Source of the DNA: Pseudomonas sp. G2-4 | GTDB taxonomy: Bacteria; Pseudomonadota; Gammaproteobacteria; Pseudomonadales; Pseudomonadaceae | Direction of reading: 5' to 3' | Length of the DNA: 64,000 nucleotides | Assembly: GCF_030064125.1 (NCBI RefSeq) | Contig: NZ_CP125957.1 | Coordinates: 1 to 64,000, forward strand | Part shown: positions 55,090 to 62,708 of the stretch, piece by piece | How the letters are laid out: the number at the start of each line of letters is the position of its first letter | Position numbering within the stretch: position 1 is the first letter of the stretch | Program-made: the position numbers and the translations under genes | Notes under the pieces: generated by a model | Databases searched by the model: none | What the model was told of the DNA's origin: nothing | What the model saw: only the letters and a program-made list of their open reading frames with translations

Positions 55090-55634
55090 AAATTATCAGG
55101 ACCCGGCAACGACCTTTTCTGGTGATCATTGACGCTCTCTTCACGGTGCTGGCGTGGATCGGGCTGGTGTATCTGCTGGTCAATGGGCTCTGGCCACTGT
55201 TCGACAGCCATGCGGGCCCGCGACTCGGCGGCTCGTTGATGGACACCCTCGGGACGTTGCAGATCTACGGCTGGATCGCCTTGGCCAACGCGGTGATCCT
55301 GATCCTCTGGGCGCGTTATCAGCAACGCAAAAGCCGCAGCTTCGCCCAACGGCGACTGCCGGCGCCGGTGGTGGACGATCAAGGCTTGAGCGACAGTTTC
55401 AAATTGACTGACGAGCGCTTGGAAACCCTGCGCCAGCCTGGCTCGAAGATCATCCACAACAACCAGGACGGTGATATCAGCCACGTCGTGCCGCACTTCC
55501 ACTTGCTCAGCCCTGATCTGCAACCACCCCCTCTCGCACCGCTGGAGCGACCTCGCGTGATTCACTTGCCGGCCGATCGTGGGAGCGAGCCTGCTCGCGA
55601 TAGCGCAGTGTCAGTCAGCATAGATGCCGGTTGA
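55086..55634 (+). CDS. pgaD: PgaD accessory protein with REP-derived C terminus
   Basis: 182 residues. PgaD-like N terminus: a helix ([20 protein letters not shown]) and a second ([20 protein letters not shown]), then a cytoplasmic part with [17 protein letters not shown]. It partners PgaC. The last 18 or so codons ([18 protein letters not shown]) are read from a REP palindrome, so the original stop was probably lost or the gene extended into the repeat. The final residues are not expected to be conserved. Confidence 0.92.
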   Translation: MKIIRTRQRPFLVIIDALFTVLAWIGLVYLLVNGLWPLFDSHAGPRLGGSLMDTLGTLQIYGWIALANAVILILWARYQQRKSRSFAQRRLPAPVVDDQGLSDSFKLTDERLETLRQPGSKIIHNNQDGDISHVVPHFHLLSPDLQPPPLAPLERPRVIHLPADRGSEPARDSAVSVSIDAG

Positions 55635-55667
55635 CGCGACACCCTCGCGAGCAGGCTCGCTCCCACA
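55579..55667. repeat. REP pair overlapping the pgaD 3' end
   Basis: GTGGGAGCGAGCCTGCTCGC (from 55579) and GCGAGCAGGCTCGCTCCCAC (to 55667) form the inverted pair. The pgaD stop at 55634 lies in the spacer, so one entire REP is translated. Confidence 0.88.
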
Positions 55668-55817
55668 GTGGATGGGGGGTGTTGAGACATTGAGCTCAAA
55701 TGTGCAGCTGTCGGGGAAAGTGGAGCGAAGCTCAGCATAATTGTCACTGCAACCGGGTGGGCGCTGCGGCTATAGTTCGCATGCCGTCCATGGCCTGATC
55801 CGCATAAGGTGCCCGGT

Positions 55818-56378
55818 ATGACCCGATCGAACTTTCTCACCCCCTGGCTGGCGGCTGTCGCCCTGGTGCTGTGCGCACAAGGGGCTGCCCAGGCCGAAGA
55901 GCGTTTCACCCTCAGCATTCCCGGCGTGTCGGACAACCGCCTCTTCACCGCTGCGGCTGCCAGTGATGCCAACAAGTGTGGTGGCAAGAACGTTTCCCCC
56001 GCCCTGAGCTGGAACGCCGGTCCGCCCGGTACCCTCAGCTACGCCATCGTCATGCTGGACCCGGACGGTCAGCGGGGGCAGGGCGTCGACCACTGGATCC
56101 ATTACGGCATCAAGGCCAGCACGCGGCAGATTCCGGCGGGCGCGGGCACCAAGCCTACGTTGGAAGGCATGAGCGGTATCAACAGCAAGAACACTCACGG
56201 CTACATTGGCCCTTGCCCGCCCATCGGCGACAGCGCCCATCACTACCTGATCCAGCTCTTCGCCCTGGACCTGCCGCCGGATGCCTTGCCCGCGGGGCTT
56301 ACACGCGCCCAATTGATGGAAAAGATCAACGGTCATGTCCTGCGCAACAGCAGCGTCGTGCGACGCTACCACCGCTGA
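55818..56378 (+). CDS. YbhB/YbcL family Raf-kinase-inhibitor-like protein
   Basis: 186 residues from the ATG at 55818 (AAGGTGCCCGGT). The signal peptide ends AAQA-EE. The PEBP fold is shown by CGGKNVSPALSWNAGPPGT, YAIVMLDPDG, VDHWIHYGI and HGYIGPCPPIGDSAHHYLIQ. It is periplasmic; the physiological ligand is unknown. A REP at 56400-56441 follows its stop. Confidence 0.92.
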   Translation: MTRSNFLTPWLAAVALVLCAQGAAQAEERFTLSIPGVSDNRLFTAAAASDANKCGGKNVSPALSWNAGPPGTLSYAIVMLDPDGQRGQGVDHWIHYGIKASTRQIPAGAGTKPTLEGMSGINSKNTHGYIGPCPPIGDSAHHYLIQLFALDLPPDALPAGLTRAQLMEKINGHVLRNSSVVRRYHR

Positions 56379-56399
56379 TCTGAACAGTACAAAACCCCC

Positions 56400-56441
56400 G
56401 TGGCGAGGGAGCTTGCTCCCGCTGGGCTGCGCAGCAGCCCC
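56400..56441. repeat. REP (GTGGCGAGGGAGC type)
   Basis: GTGGCGAGGGAGCTTGCTCC followed by GCTGGGCTGCGCAGCAGCCC-type hairpin sequence. Single copy between the PEBP gene and the next small frame. Confidence 0.8.
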
Positions 56442-56534
56442 ACACAAGGCTGCTGGCGCCCCACCACAAAATTGGCATCACACGCCAAAAGCGAGCACTA
56501 TCGAGCCCCTGTTCACTCATGCCGGAGGATGGCG

Positions 56535-56708
56535 ATGACGCAGAAACCCGACGGCATCGCCCGCCTCCTGAACTGCCCCACCAAGGGCGATGAGATACGC
56601 AGGGCTATCGCCCAGAGCCGCAAGGATTTCCTGCCTGCCGACGAGGCCGAAGACGCCGAGCCAGGCCAGCCACCGGCCCCGCCCGTGGACCCCGGTCGCG
56701 ACGACTGA
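56535..56708 (+). CDS. Small hypothetical protein
   Basis: 57 residues; GGAGG six bases before the ATG at 56535 is a good ribosome-binding site. MTQKPDGIARLLNCPTKGDE, then an acidic, proline-rich tail (EDAEPGQPPAPPVDPGRDD). No family recognised. It starts 210 bp upstream of, and on the same strand as, the MFS gene, so could be co-transcribed with it. Confidence 0.5.
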   Translation: MTQKPDGIARLLNCPTKGDEIRRAIAQSRKDFLPADEAEDAEPGQPPAPPVDPGRDD

Positions 56709-56747
56709 GCCGTCGCCCTCTCTCAACCTTTTGTTCAAAAATTGCCT

Positions 56748-58061
56748 ATGACTGCCACCTCTCATCTCCCAGGCGAACGCTTCAGCCGATCCGATTACAA
56801 AACCCTGGGCCTCGCGGCCCTGGGCGGTGCGCTGGAGATCTACGACTTCATCATCTTCGTCTTCTTCGCCCTGACCCTCAGCCAACTGTTCTTCCCGCCG
56901 GAAATGCCCGATTGGCTGCGCTTGCTGCAAAGCTTCGGGATTTTCGCCACCGGCTACCTGGCACGGCCCCTGGGCGGGATCCTCATGGCGCACTTCGCCG
57001 ACCGCCTGGGACGCAAGCGCGTGTTCAGCCTGAGCATCCTGATGATGGCCTTGCCGTGCCTGCTCATCGGCGTGATGCCGACCTATGCGCAAATCGGTTA
57101 TTTCGCCCCGTTGCTGCTGCTGGCGTTGCGTATCCTGCAGGGCGCGGCGGTGGGCGGGGAAGTGCCCAGTGCCTGGGTGTTCGTGGCCGAACATGCACCG
57201 CTGCATCATCGCGGCTACGCCTTGGGTTTTCTTCAGGCTGGCCTGACCTTCGGCTACTTGCTGGGTGCCCTCACCGCCACGGCGCTGGCGCGGATCTACA
57301 CGCCGGCGGAGATCCTCGATTACGCCTGGCGCCTGCCCTTCCTGCTGGGCGGCGTCTTCGGCGTGATCGGCGTCTGGCTGCGCCGCTGGCTGAGCGAAAC
57401 GCCGATCTTCATGGCCCTGCAAGCCAATCGTGAGGGCGCGGCGGAATTGCCGTTGCGCACGGTCCTGCGAGAACACCGAAATGCCTTGTTGCCCGCCGTC
57501 ATCCTCACCTGCGTGCTGACCTCCGCCGTGGTGGTGTTCGTGGTCATCACCCCGACCGTGATGCAGAAAAGCTTCGGCATGAGCCCCAGCCACACCTTCG
57601 CCCTGAGCAGCCTGGGCATCGTCTTCCTGAACATCGGTTGTGTCCTGGCTGGCTTGATCGTCGACCGCATCGGCGCCTGGCGCACGGTCATGCTCTACAG
57701 CCTGGTGCTGCCGGTGGGCATCGCGGTGCTCTACGCCAGCCTGATCAACGGCGGTGCCTGGCTGGGCCTGGCCTATGCCATCGCCGGACTGGGTTGCGGC
57801 GTGGTCGGCGCGGTGCCGTCGGTGATGGTCAGCCTATTCCCGCCGAACATTCGCGTGTCCGGCATCTCGTTCACCTACAACATCGCCTACGCGCTGTGGG
57901 CGAGCATGACGCCGTTGCTGCTGATTGCGCTGGTGCCGTGGAGCCCGTGGGTGTGCGTGGCGTATTGCGTGGTGATGGGGGCGGTGGGGATTGGTGCGGC
58001 GGCGTATTTTCCGGGGCGCAATACGAAGGCTGCGCAGCCGTCTCTGGCTTGTGAAGCCTAA
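56748..58061 (+). CDS. MFS transporter, metabolite:H+ symporter (MHS) type
   Basis: 437 residues from the ATG at 56748; a TTG at 56742 is in frame. Twelve helices. The GALEIYDFIIFVFFA start, the long loop-2/3 motif ADRLGRKRVFSLSILMMALP and RILQGAAVGGEVPSAWVFVAEH are typical of the proline/betaine/organic-acid MHS family. Substrate unknown. Its stop overlaps the convergent LysR gene by 4 bp. Confidence 0.9.
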   Translation: MTATSHLPGERFSRSDYKTLGLAALGGALEIYDFIIFVFFALTLSQLFFPPEMPDWLRLLQSFGIFATGYLARPLGGILMAHFADRLGRKRVFSLSILMMALPCLLIGVMPTYAQIGYFAPLLLLALRILQGAAVGGEVPSAWVFVAEHAPLHHRGYALGFLQAGLTFGYLLGALTATALARIYTPAEILDYAWRLPFLLGGVFGVIGVWLRRWLSETPIFMALQANREGAAELPLRTVLREHRNALLPAVILTCVLTSAVVVFVVITPTVMQKSFGMSPSHTFALSSLGIVFLNIGCVLAGLIVDRIGAWRTVMLYSLVLPVGIAVLYASLINGGAWLGLAYAIAGLGCGVVGAVPSVMVSLFPPNIRVSGISFTYNIAYALWASMTPLLLIALVPWSPWVCVAYCVVMGAVGIGAAAYFPGRNTKAAQPSLACEA

Positions 58062-58948
58062 TCCAGCCTTCCAAGACGCTCACGCAGAAAATCCACAAAA
58101 GCACGGGTCCTTGCCGACCGGCGGCGGTCATGGCTGAAGACGGCGCTGATGGGCAATGCCACCGGATGGTAATCGGCAAGCACGGTGGACACGCTTCCCT
58201 GGCGCACGTCGGTTGCGAACAACCACTGTGGTGACAGCGAAATACCCAACCCGGACAGCACCATTTCCCGGATCGCTTCGCTGCTGTTGCTGGTGACGTT
58301 GCCCTTGATCGTGATGCTGTGTTGCTTCCCTCCCTGGTCAAATCGCCAGACGTCGTAATGCTCCAGCAGCGTGAACCCCAAACAGTTGTGGCGGACCAGA
58401 TCGGCCGGTTCCAGCGGCGTGCCGTGTTGTTCCAGATACGCTGGGGAGGCGTAGACCCGGCGTGGGCTGTCGCCCAGGGAGACTGCCACCAACCCTTCGG
58501 TTTTCACCGCGCCAATCCGAATGGCAACGTCGATGTTTTCCTTCAGCACATCCTCGTTTTGATCGCTCAGGCGCAGGTCGATCCGCACTTTTGGATAATG
58601 CGCCAGGAACTCACCCACCCGCGGCGCAATGCACAACCGTCCGAAACTCACTGGCGCCGCCACACGCAGGGGGCCGGCGATCTGTTCCTGTCCGCTGGCG
58701 AAACTGAGCTTGGCCGTGTTCAGGCTGGCGAGAATTTCCTTGCTCTCGGCATAGAAACGCTGGCCCTGGTCGGTCAGCGCGAGCTGGCGGGTGCTGCGGG
58801 CAAACAACGCTCCGCCTAAATGTTGTTCCAGCGCGCGGATCTGCTTGCTCACTGCCGGTTGGCCCAGGTTCAGTTCCCTGGCGACGGCCGAGAACGAGCC
58901 ACGCTCTACCACCCGTACGAACACCTGCATTGCGTCGAACAGATCCAT
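58058..58948 (-). CDS. LysR-type transcriptional regulator
   Basis: 296 residues. The HTH MDLFDAMQVFVRVVERGSFS, then AVARELNLGQPAVSKQIRAL, and the effector domain PLRVAAPVSFGRLCIAPRVG are of the CrgA-like group. It is divergent from the quinone oxidoreductase gene with a 107-bp gap containing the palindrome GAATAAATTCTATTC, so that gene is its likely target. Confidence 0.9.
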   Translation of the reverse strand: MDLFDAMQVFVRVVERGSFSAVARELNLGQPAVSKQIRALEQHLGGALFARSTRQLALTDQGQRFYAESKEILASLNTAKLSFASGQEQIAGPLRVAAPVSFGRLCIAPRVGEFLAHYPKVRIDLRLSDQNEDVLKENIDVAIRIGAVKTEGLVAVSLGDSPRRVYASPAYLEQHGTPLEPADLVRHNCLGFTLLEHYDVWRFDQGGKQHSITIKGNVTSNSSEAIREMVLSGLGISLSPQWLFATDVRQGSVSTVLADYHPVALPISAVFSHDRRRSARTRAFVDFLRERLGRLD

Positions 58949-58968
58949 CAGGATTTGGCCTCTATCTG

Positions 58969-58983
58969 GAATAAATTCTATTC
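58969..58983. promoter_or_regulatory. Candidate LysR operator
   Basis: GAATAAATTCTATTC is a palindrome (GAATA-N5-TATTC) in the gap between the divergent LysR and oxidoreductase genes, 21 bp from the regulator start codon. Spacing and symmetry suit a LysR dimer site. Not otherwise supported. Confidence 0.45.
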
Positions 58984-59055
58984 ATTGTTGCTTACTTATC
59001 GGAATGCATCGGCGGCTGCAATATGAACTCACCCACTCATTGGAGGTTTACCGTC

Positions 59056-60051
59056 ATGAACAACGCCATGCTCGCCGCCATTGCCGAAACCGCCCAGGCT
59101 CCGCTGGTCGTGCGCCACATCCCCCGGCCTGCTCCCGGCAAAGGCCAAGTATTGATCAAGGTCCATGCGGTCGGAATCAATCCCCTGGATACCAAGATTG
59201 CGGCGGGAGGCGGTGCCCATGCCCGCCAGCCGCTGCCTGCGGTCTTGGGGATAGATCTGGCCGGGGTGATTGTTGAGCTGGGCGATGGCGTGGACGACTT
59301 CGCTGTTGGCGACGAGGTGTTCGGTATGGCCGCCGGAATCGGCGGAGCCCAGGGCGCCCTGGCCCAGTACGTGGCCGTCGATGCCTCCCTGATCGCGCCC
59401 AAGCCCGACTCATTGAGCATGCGCGAAGCGGCCGCCTTGCCACTGGTCTTTATCACCGCCTGGGAAGGGCTGGTTGATCGCGCCAACGTGCGGGCTGGCC
59501 AACAGGTGCTGATCCACGGTGGCGCGGGGGGCGTCGGTCAAATGGCCGTGCAAATCGCCAAGGCCCGTGGTGCCGAGGTCTACGCCACCGGCTCGGCCTC
59601 CAGCCTGGACTTCATTCGCGAACTGGGCGCCACCGCCATCGACTACCGGACCCAGGACACCGACAGTTACGTTCGCCTGCACACCGATGGCGAGGGCTTC
59701 GACATCGTCTACGACACCGTCGGCGGCCCAACCCTGGATGCGTCGTTCCATGCGGTGAAAACCTACACCGGTCATGTCCTCAGCTGTCTCGGTTGGGGAC
59801 AACATAGCCTCGCCCCGTTGTCGTTCCGTGGGGCGAGTTATTCCGGCGTGTTCACCCTTATGCCGCTGTTGACTGGCAAGGGACGCGAGCACCACGGTCA
59901 GATCCTGCAGGAGGCGACAGCTCTGGTTGATGCCGCAAAACTGCGGATCAAGGTGGACCCACGGCGGTTTGGCCTGGAGGACGTGAATGAGGCGTTCCAG
60001 CAAGTCGCCAAGGGCCTTGGAAAAGGGAAGACCGTGGTGGAAATCGAGTAA
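59056..60051 (+). CDS. Zinc-binding-dehydrogenase-family NADP-dependent quinone oxidoreductase
   Basis: 331 residues; TGGAGGTTTACCGTC before the ATG. It is an MDR medium-chain dehydrogenase/reductase without the catalytic zinc cysteine set. N-terminal GroES-like domain (VLIKVHAVGINPLDTKIAAG, PAVLGIDLAGVIVELGDGV); Rossmann motif HGGAGGVGQMAVQIAKARGA at about 157-176. Probably reduces quinones or enones, controlled by the divergent LysR. Confidence 0.92.
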   Translation: MNNAMLAAIAETAQAPLVVRHIPRPAPGKGQVLIKVHAVGINPLDTKIAAGGGAHARQPLPAVLGIDLAGVIVELGDGVDDFAVGDEVFGMAAGIGGAQGALAQYVAVDASLIAPKPDSLSMREAAALPLVFITAWEGLVDRANVRAGQQVLIHGGAGGVGQMAVQIAKARGAEVYATGSASSLDFIRELGATAIDYRTQDTDSYVRLHTDGEGFDIVYDTVGGPTLDASFHAVKTYTGHVLSCLGWGQHSLAPLSFRGASYSGVFTLMPLLTGKGREHHGQILQEATALVDAAKLRIKVDPRRFGLEDVNEAFQQVAKGLGKGKTVVEIE

Positions 60052-60229
60052 GGAGGCGGGGGCTGTGCGGCGATGTATTTTCCCGCTCGGCCTCCGAAGC
60101 CGGCGCAGCCGTCGTTGTCTTGTGAGTCGCTCACCGACGGCGTAGTCAGCGAAACAACTTGAGAACCCCCCCAAACCCCGTAAAATGCCGCGGCCATTGT
60201 GCCACTACTCTTCAGGGACGAATCAAGAT

Positions 60230-60811
60230 ATGCGTGTTTTTGCACTATTGCTGGCCGCCTGCCTGATGGCGGGCTGTGCCTCCAAGCCGGACTACTACAT
60301 TTCCCCCGCCCCCGTGACAATCCCCGAGACCGCCACCTATTGGGTCGACACGTTCAACGTTGAAGTCGTAGGCAAGAACGAACGCTTCCTGCCTGACGAC
60401 GCGGTTCGGGAGCAGTTGCACAGCGACTTGGTCGGTCGTCTGCTCGATGCCGGACGCTACGCCAACAGCAAGGAAACCGCCGACTATCTGCTGGACGTGA
60501 ACACCGTCTACGCGCGCCGTATCCAAGACACCCAAGGTGGCTTCATGAGCCATCTCGTGGCCGACAACACGCTTCTCGCCAGTGTCGATTTCAGCTATCA
60601 GGTCAAGGTGAAGAAGGCCGGTGCCGAGGTGTTGCACTTTGCCCAGGCTCGCAAAGGCTTGATGCCCGGCGGCGCGATAGGGCAATTGCAGAACATGAAA
60701 AGCATGATGGGCGCGCTGACCGACAAGGGCAATTCCGATGTCGAGGGTTACTACACCGGTCTGTTGAGCGGTTTTATCGTCGATGATCTCCAGGCCATTC
60801 CATCTCGCTAG
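60230..60811 (+). CDS. Hypothetical lipoprotein upstream of the CsgG-type cluster
   Basis: 193 residues. MRVFALLLAACLMAGCASK is a lipoprotein signal (lipobox MAGC). Mature segments VDTFNVEVVGKNERFLPDDA, VGRLLDAGRYANSKETADYL and FSYQVKVKKAGAEVLHFAQA give an alternating alpha/beta pattern somewhat like CsgG or LpoB folds, but no family name is certain. The next gene starts 28 bp after its stop, so the four lipoproteins are probably one transcript. Confidence 0.8.
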   Translation: MRVFALLLAACLMAGCASKPDYYISPAPVTIPETATYWVDTFNVEVVGKNERFLPDDAVREQLHSDLVGRLLDAGRYANSKETADYLLDVNTVYARRIQDTQGGFMSHLVADNTLLASVDFSYQVKVKKAGAEVLHFAQARKGLMPGGAIGQLQNMKSMMGALTDKGNSDVEGYYTGLLSGFIVDDLQAIPSR

Positions 60812-60839
60812 TTATCTGCTGCACCTTTAGGAGCAACAC

Positions 60840-61520
60840 GTGAAAACACTGTCCAAAATCCTGCTGTCGAGCCTTACCGCCGCGGTATTGCTGACCTTGG
60901 GCGGTTGCGCCTCGGAAAGCTCCCGGGCGCTGCCGGTGGAAAAAGTCGCCAGCGCCAGCGTTGCCTATTCAGGCCAGCGCGTGCCGATTGCCGTGGGTAA
61001 GTTTGATAACCGTTCCAGCTACATGCGCGGGATTTTTTCCGACGGCGTCGATCGTCTTGGCGGCCAAGCCAAGACCATCCTGATTACCCACCTGCAGCAG
61101 ACCAACCGATTCAGCGTGCTGGACCGCGACAACATGGGCGAAATCGCCCAGGAAGCGGCGATCAAAGGCGCCGTGCAGAAGCTTAAAGGCGCCGACTACG
61201 TAGTGACCGGCGATGTAACTGAATTCGGCCGCAAAGAGACCGGTGATCGTCAGTTGTTCGGGATTCTCGGCCGTGGCAAGACCCAGGTCGCCTACGCCAA
61301 GGTCAACCTGAACGTGGTCAACATCAACACTTCCGAAGTGGTGTATTCCACCCAGGGCGCTGGCGAATATGCCCTGTCCAACCGTGAAGTGGTCGGTTTC
61401 GGTGGCACCGCCAGCTATGACTCCACGCTCAATGGCAAGGTTCTGGACTTGGCCATGCGTGAAGCAATCAACCGCCTGGTGGACGGCATCAATGCCGGCG
61501 CCTGGAACCCGCGCAACTGA
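60840..61520 (+). CDS. CsgG/HfaB family lipoprotein
   Basis: 226 residues with GTG start at 60840 (TTTAGGAGCAACAC). The lipobox is LTLGGC. The CsgG domain is shown by VPIAVGKFDNRSSYMRGIFS, TILITHLQQTNRFSVLDRDN, GADYVVTGDVTEFGRK and LDLAMREAINRLVDGI. CsgG forms the curli secretion pore; without csgA/B here a different envelope role, with the next two lipoproteins, is likely. Confidence 0.92.
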   Translation: MKTLSKILLSSLTAAVLLTLGGCASESSRALPVEKVASASVAYSGQRVPIAVGKFDNRSSYMRGIFSDGVDRLGGQAKTILITHLQQTNRFSVLDRDNMGEIAQEAAIKGAVQKLKGADYVVTGDVTEFGRKETGDRQLFGILGRGKTQVAYAKVNLNVVNINTSEVVYSTQGAGEYALSNREVVGFGGTASYDSTLNGKVLDLAMREAINRLVDGINAGAWNPRN

Positions 61521-61549
61521 TCGGTAGCACCATGAGGAGCAGTACACGG

Positions 61550-61909
61550 ATGAACAAGGCAGTGAAGTGGGTGCTGATGTTGACGGCCGTCGCAACGGTA
61601 GCCGGGTGCCAGACGGCGCCCCAGTCCTTATATCAATGGGAGAGCTACCAGCCGCAGGTCTACGAATACTTCAAGGGCGAGCCCAAGGAAGCGCAGGTCG
61701 AGGCGCTGGAGCGGGATCTGCAAAAGATCAACGCCAGTGGTCGTAAGGCGCCGCCGGGTTATCACGCTCACCTGGGCATGCTGTACCTGAGCATGGGTAA
61801 GGATGACCAGATGGTGCAGCAGTTTCGCACCGAGAAGGTGTTGTTCCCTGAGTCTGCGGCCTATATGGACTTCCTGCTCAAGAATGCCAAGACCGGAGAC
61901 GTCAAATGA
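61550..61909 (+). CDS. DUF4810 family lipoprotein
   Basis: 119 residues from the ATG at 61550; an ATG at 61532 is in frame but the GGAGCAGTACACGG spacing favours the second. Signal with lipobox VAGC. The mature protein has SLYQWESYQPQVYEYFKGEP and PPGYHAHLGMLYLSMGKDDQ, the DUF4810 pattern with TPR-like helix. Overlaps the next gene by 4 bp. Function unknown; conserved partner of CsgG-like and GNA1162-like lipoproteins. Confidence 0.9.
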   Translation: MNKAVKWVLMLTAVATVAGCQTAPQSLYQWESYQPQVYEYFKGEPKEAQVEALERDLQKINASGRKAPPGYHAHLGMLYLSMGKDDQMVQQFRTEKVLFPESAAYMDFLLKNAKTGDVK

Positions 61910-62559
61910 GCTTTTTGAAAATTGCCGGGGCTCTGCTGGCGCTGTCGTTGCTGGGCGGTTGTGTGGCGCCCAAGACCATTGACTACTCGGCCTTCAAACA
62001 AGCGCGGCCCAAGTCGATCCTGGTACTGCCACCGATCAACGAATCCCCTGAGGTGCAGGCGTCCTACGCCTTGGTGTCCCAGGTGACTTATCCGTTGGCC
62101 GAAGCGGGTTACTACGTATTGCCGATTGCCCTGGTGGATGAAACCTTCCGCCAGAACGGCCTGACGACACCGAACGACATCCAAGGCGTTGCCCCAGGCA
62201 AGCTGCATGATATTTTCGGTGCGGACGCGGCGCTGTACATCACCATCACTGAGTACGGCACCCGCTACATGGTGATCTCCAGCGAAACGGCAGTCACTGC
62301 TTCGGCCAAGCTCGTGGACCTGCGCACCGGCACCACCTTGTGGACCGGTTCTGCCCGCGCCTCCAGCGAGGAAGGTGGGAATAACGGCGGCGGCGGACTG
62401 GTCGGCATGCTGATCACGGCAGCGGTCAAGCAAATCATCAACAGTTCAACCGACGCCGGTTACCCGATTGCCGGGATGACCAGTACGCGCTTGCTGTCGG
62501 CCGGCCAACGCACCGGAATCCTCTACGGGCCACGTTCTCCCAAATACGGGTCGGATTGA
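61906..62559 (+). CDS. GNA1162 family (DUF799) lipoprotein
   Basis: 217 residues. The lipobox is LLGGC. KSILVLPPINESPEVQASYA, AEAGYYVLPIALVDETFRQN, DIFGADAALYITITEYGTRY and ARASSEEGGNNGGGGLVGM are typical of GNA1162/DUF799, a TolB-N-like fold whose N. meningitidis member is a surface antigen. Translationally coupled to the DUF4810 gene. A GC hairpin (CGCCTGG...CCAGGCG, about 62577-62604) follows. Confidence 0.92.
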   Translation: MSFLKIAGALLALSLLGGCVAPKTIDYSAFKQARPKSILVLPPINESPEVQASYALVSQVTYPLAEAGYYVLPIALVDETFRQNGLTTPNDIQGVAPGKLHDIFGADAALYITITEYGTRYMVISSETAVTASAKLVDLRTGTTLWTGSARASSEEGGNNGGGGLVGMLITAAVKQIINSSTDAGYPIAGMTSTRLLSAGQRTGILYGPRSPKYGSD

Positions 62560-62708
62560 CTCTCCCGCAGTGAACCGCCTGGTCACCTTTGGGTGCCCAG
62601 GCGCAGCCGCTTCGACACCCTGTAGAAAATTTTCCGGCCGTTAACCCGAACCACGAATACGCCACGTCTGAGCTTGTGAACGGATCATTCATTCACGAGG
62701 TTCAGCCC

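Noticed and set aside
62577..62604. Hairpin after the GNA1162 gene as a terminator
   Set aside because: Good GC stem but no T run follows, so it is only mentioned with the gene.
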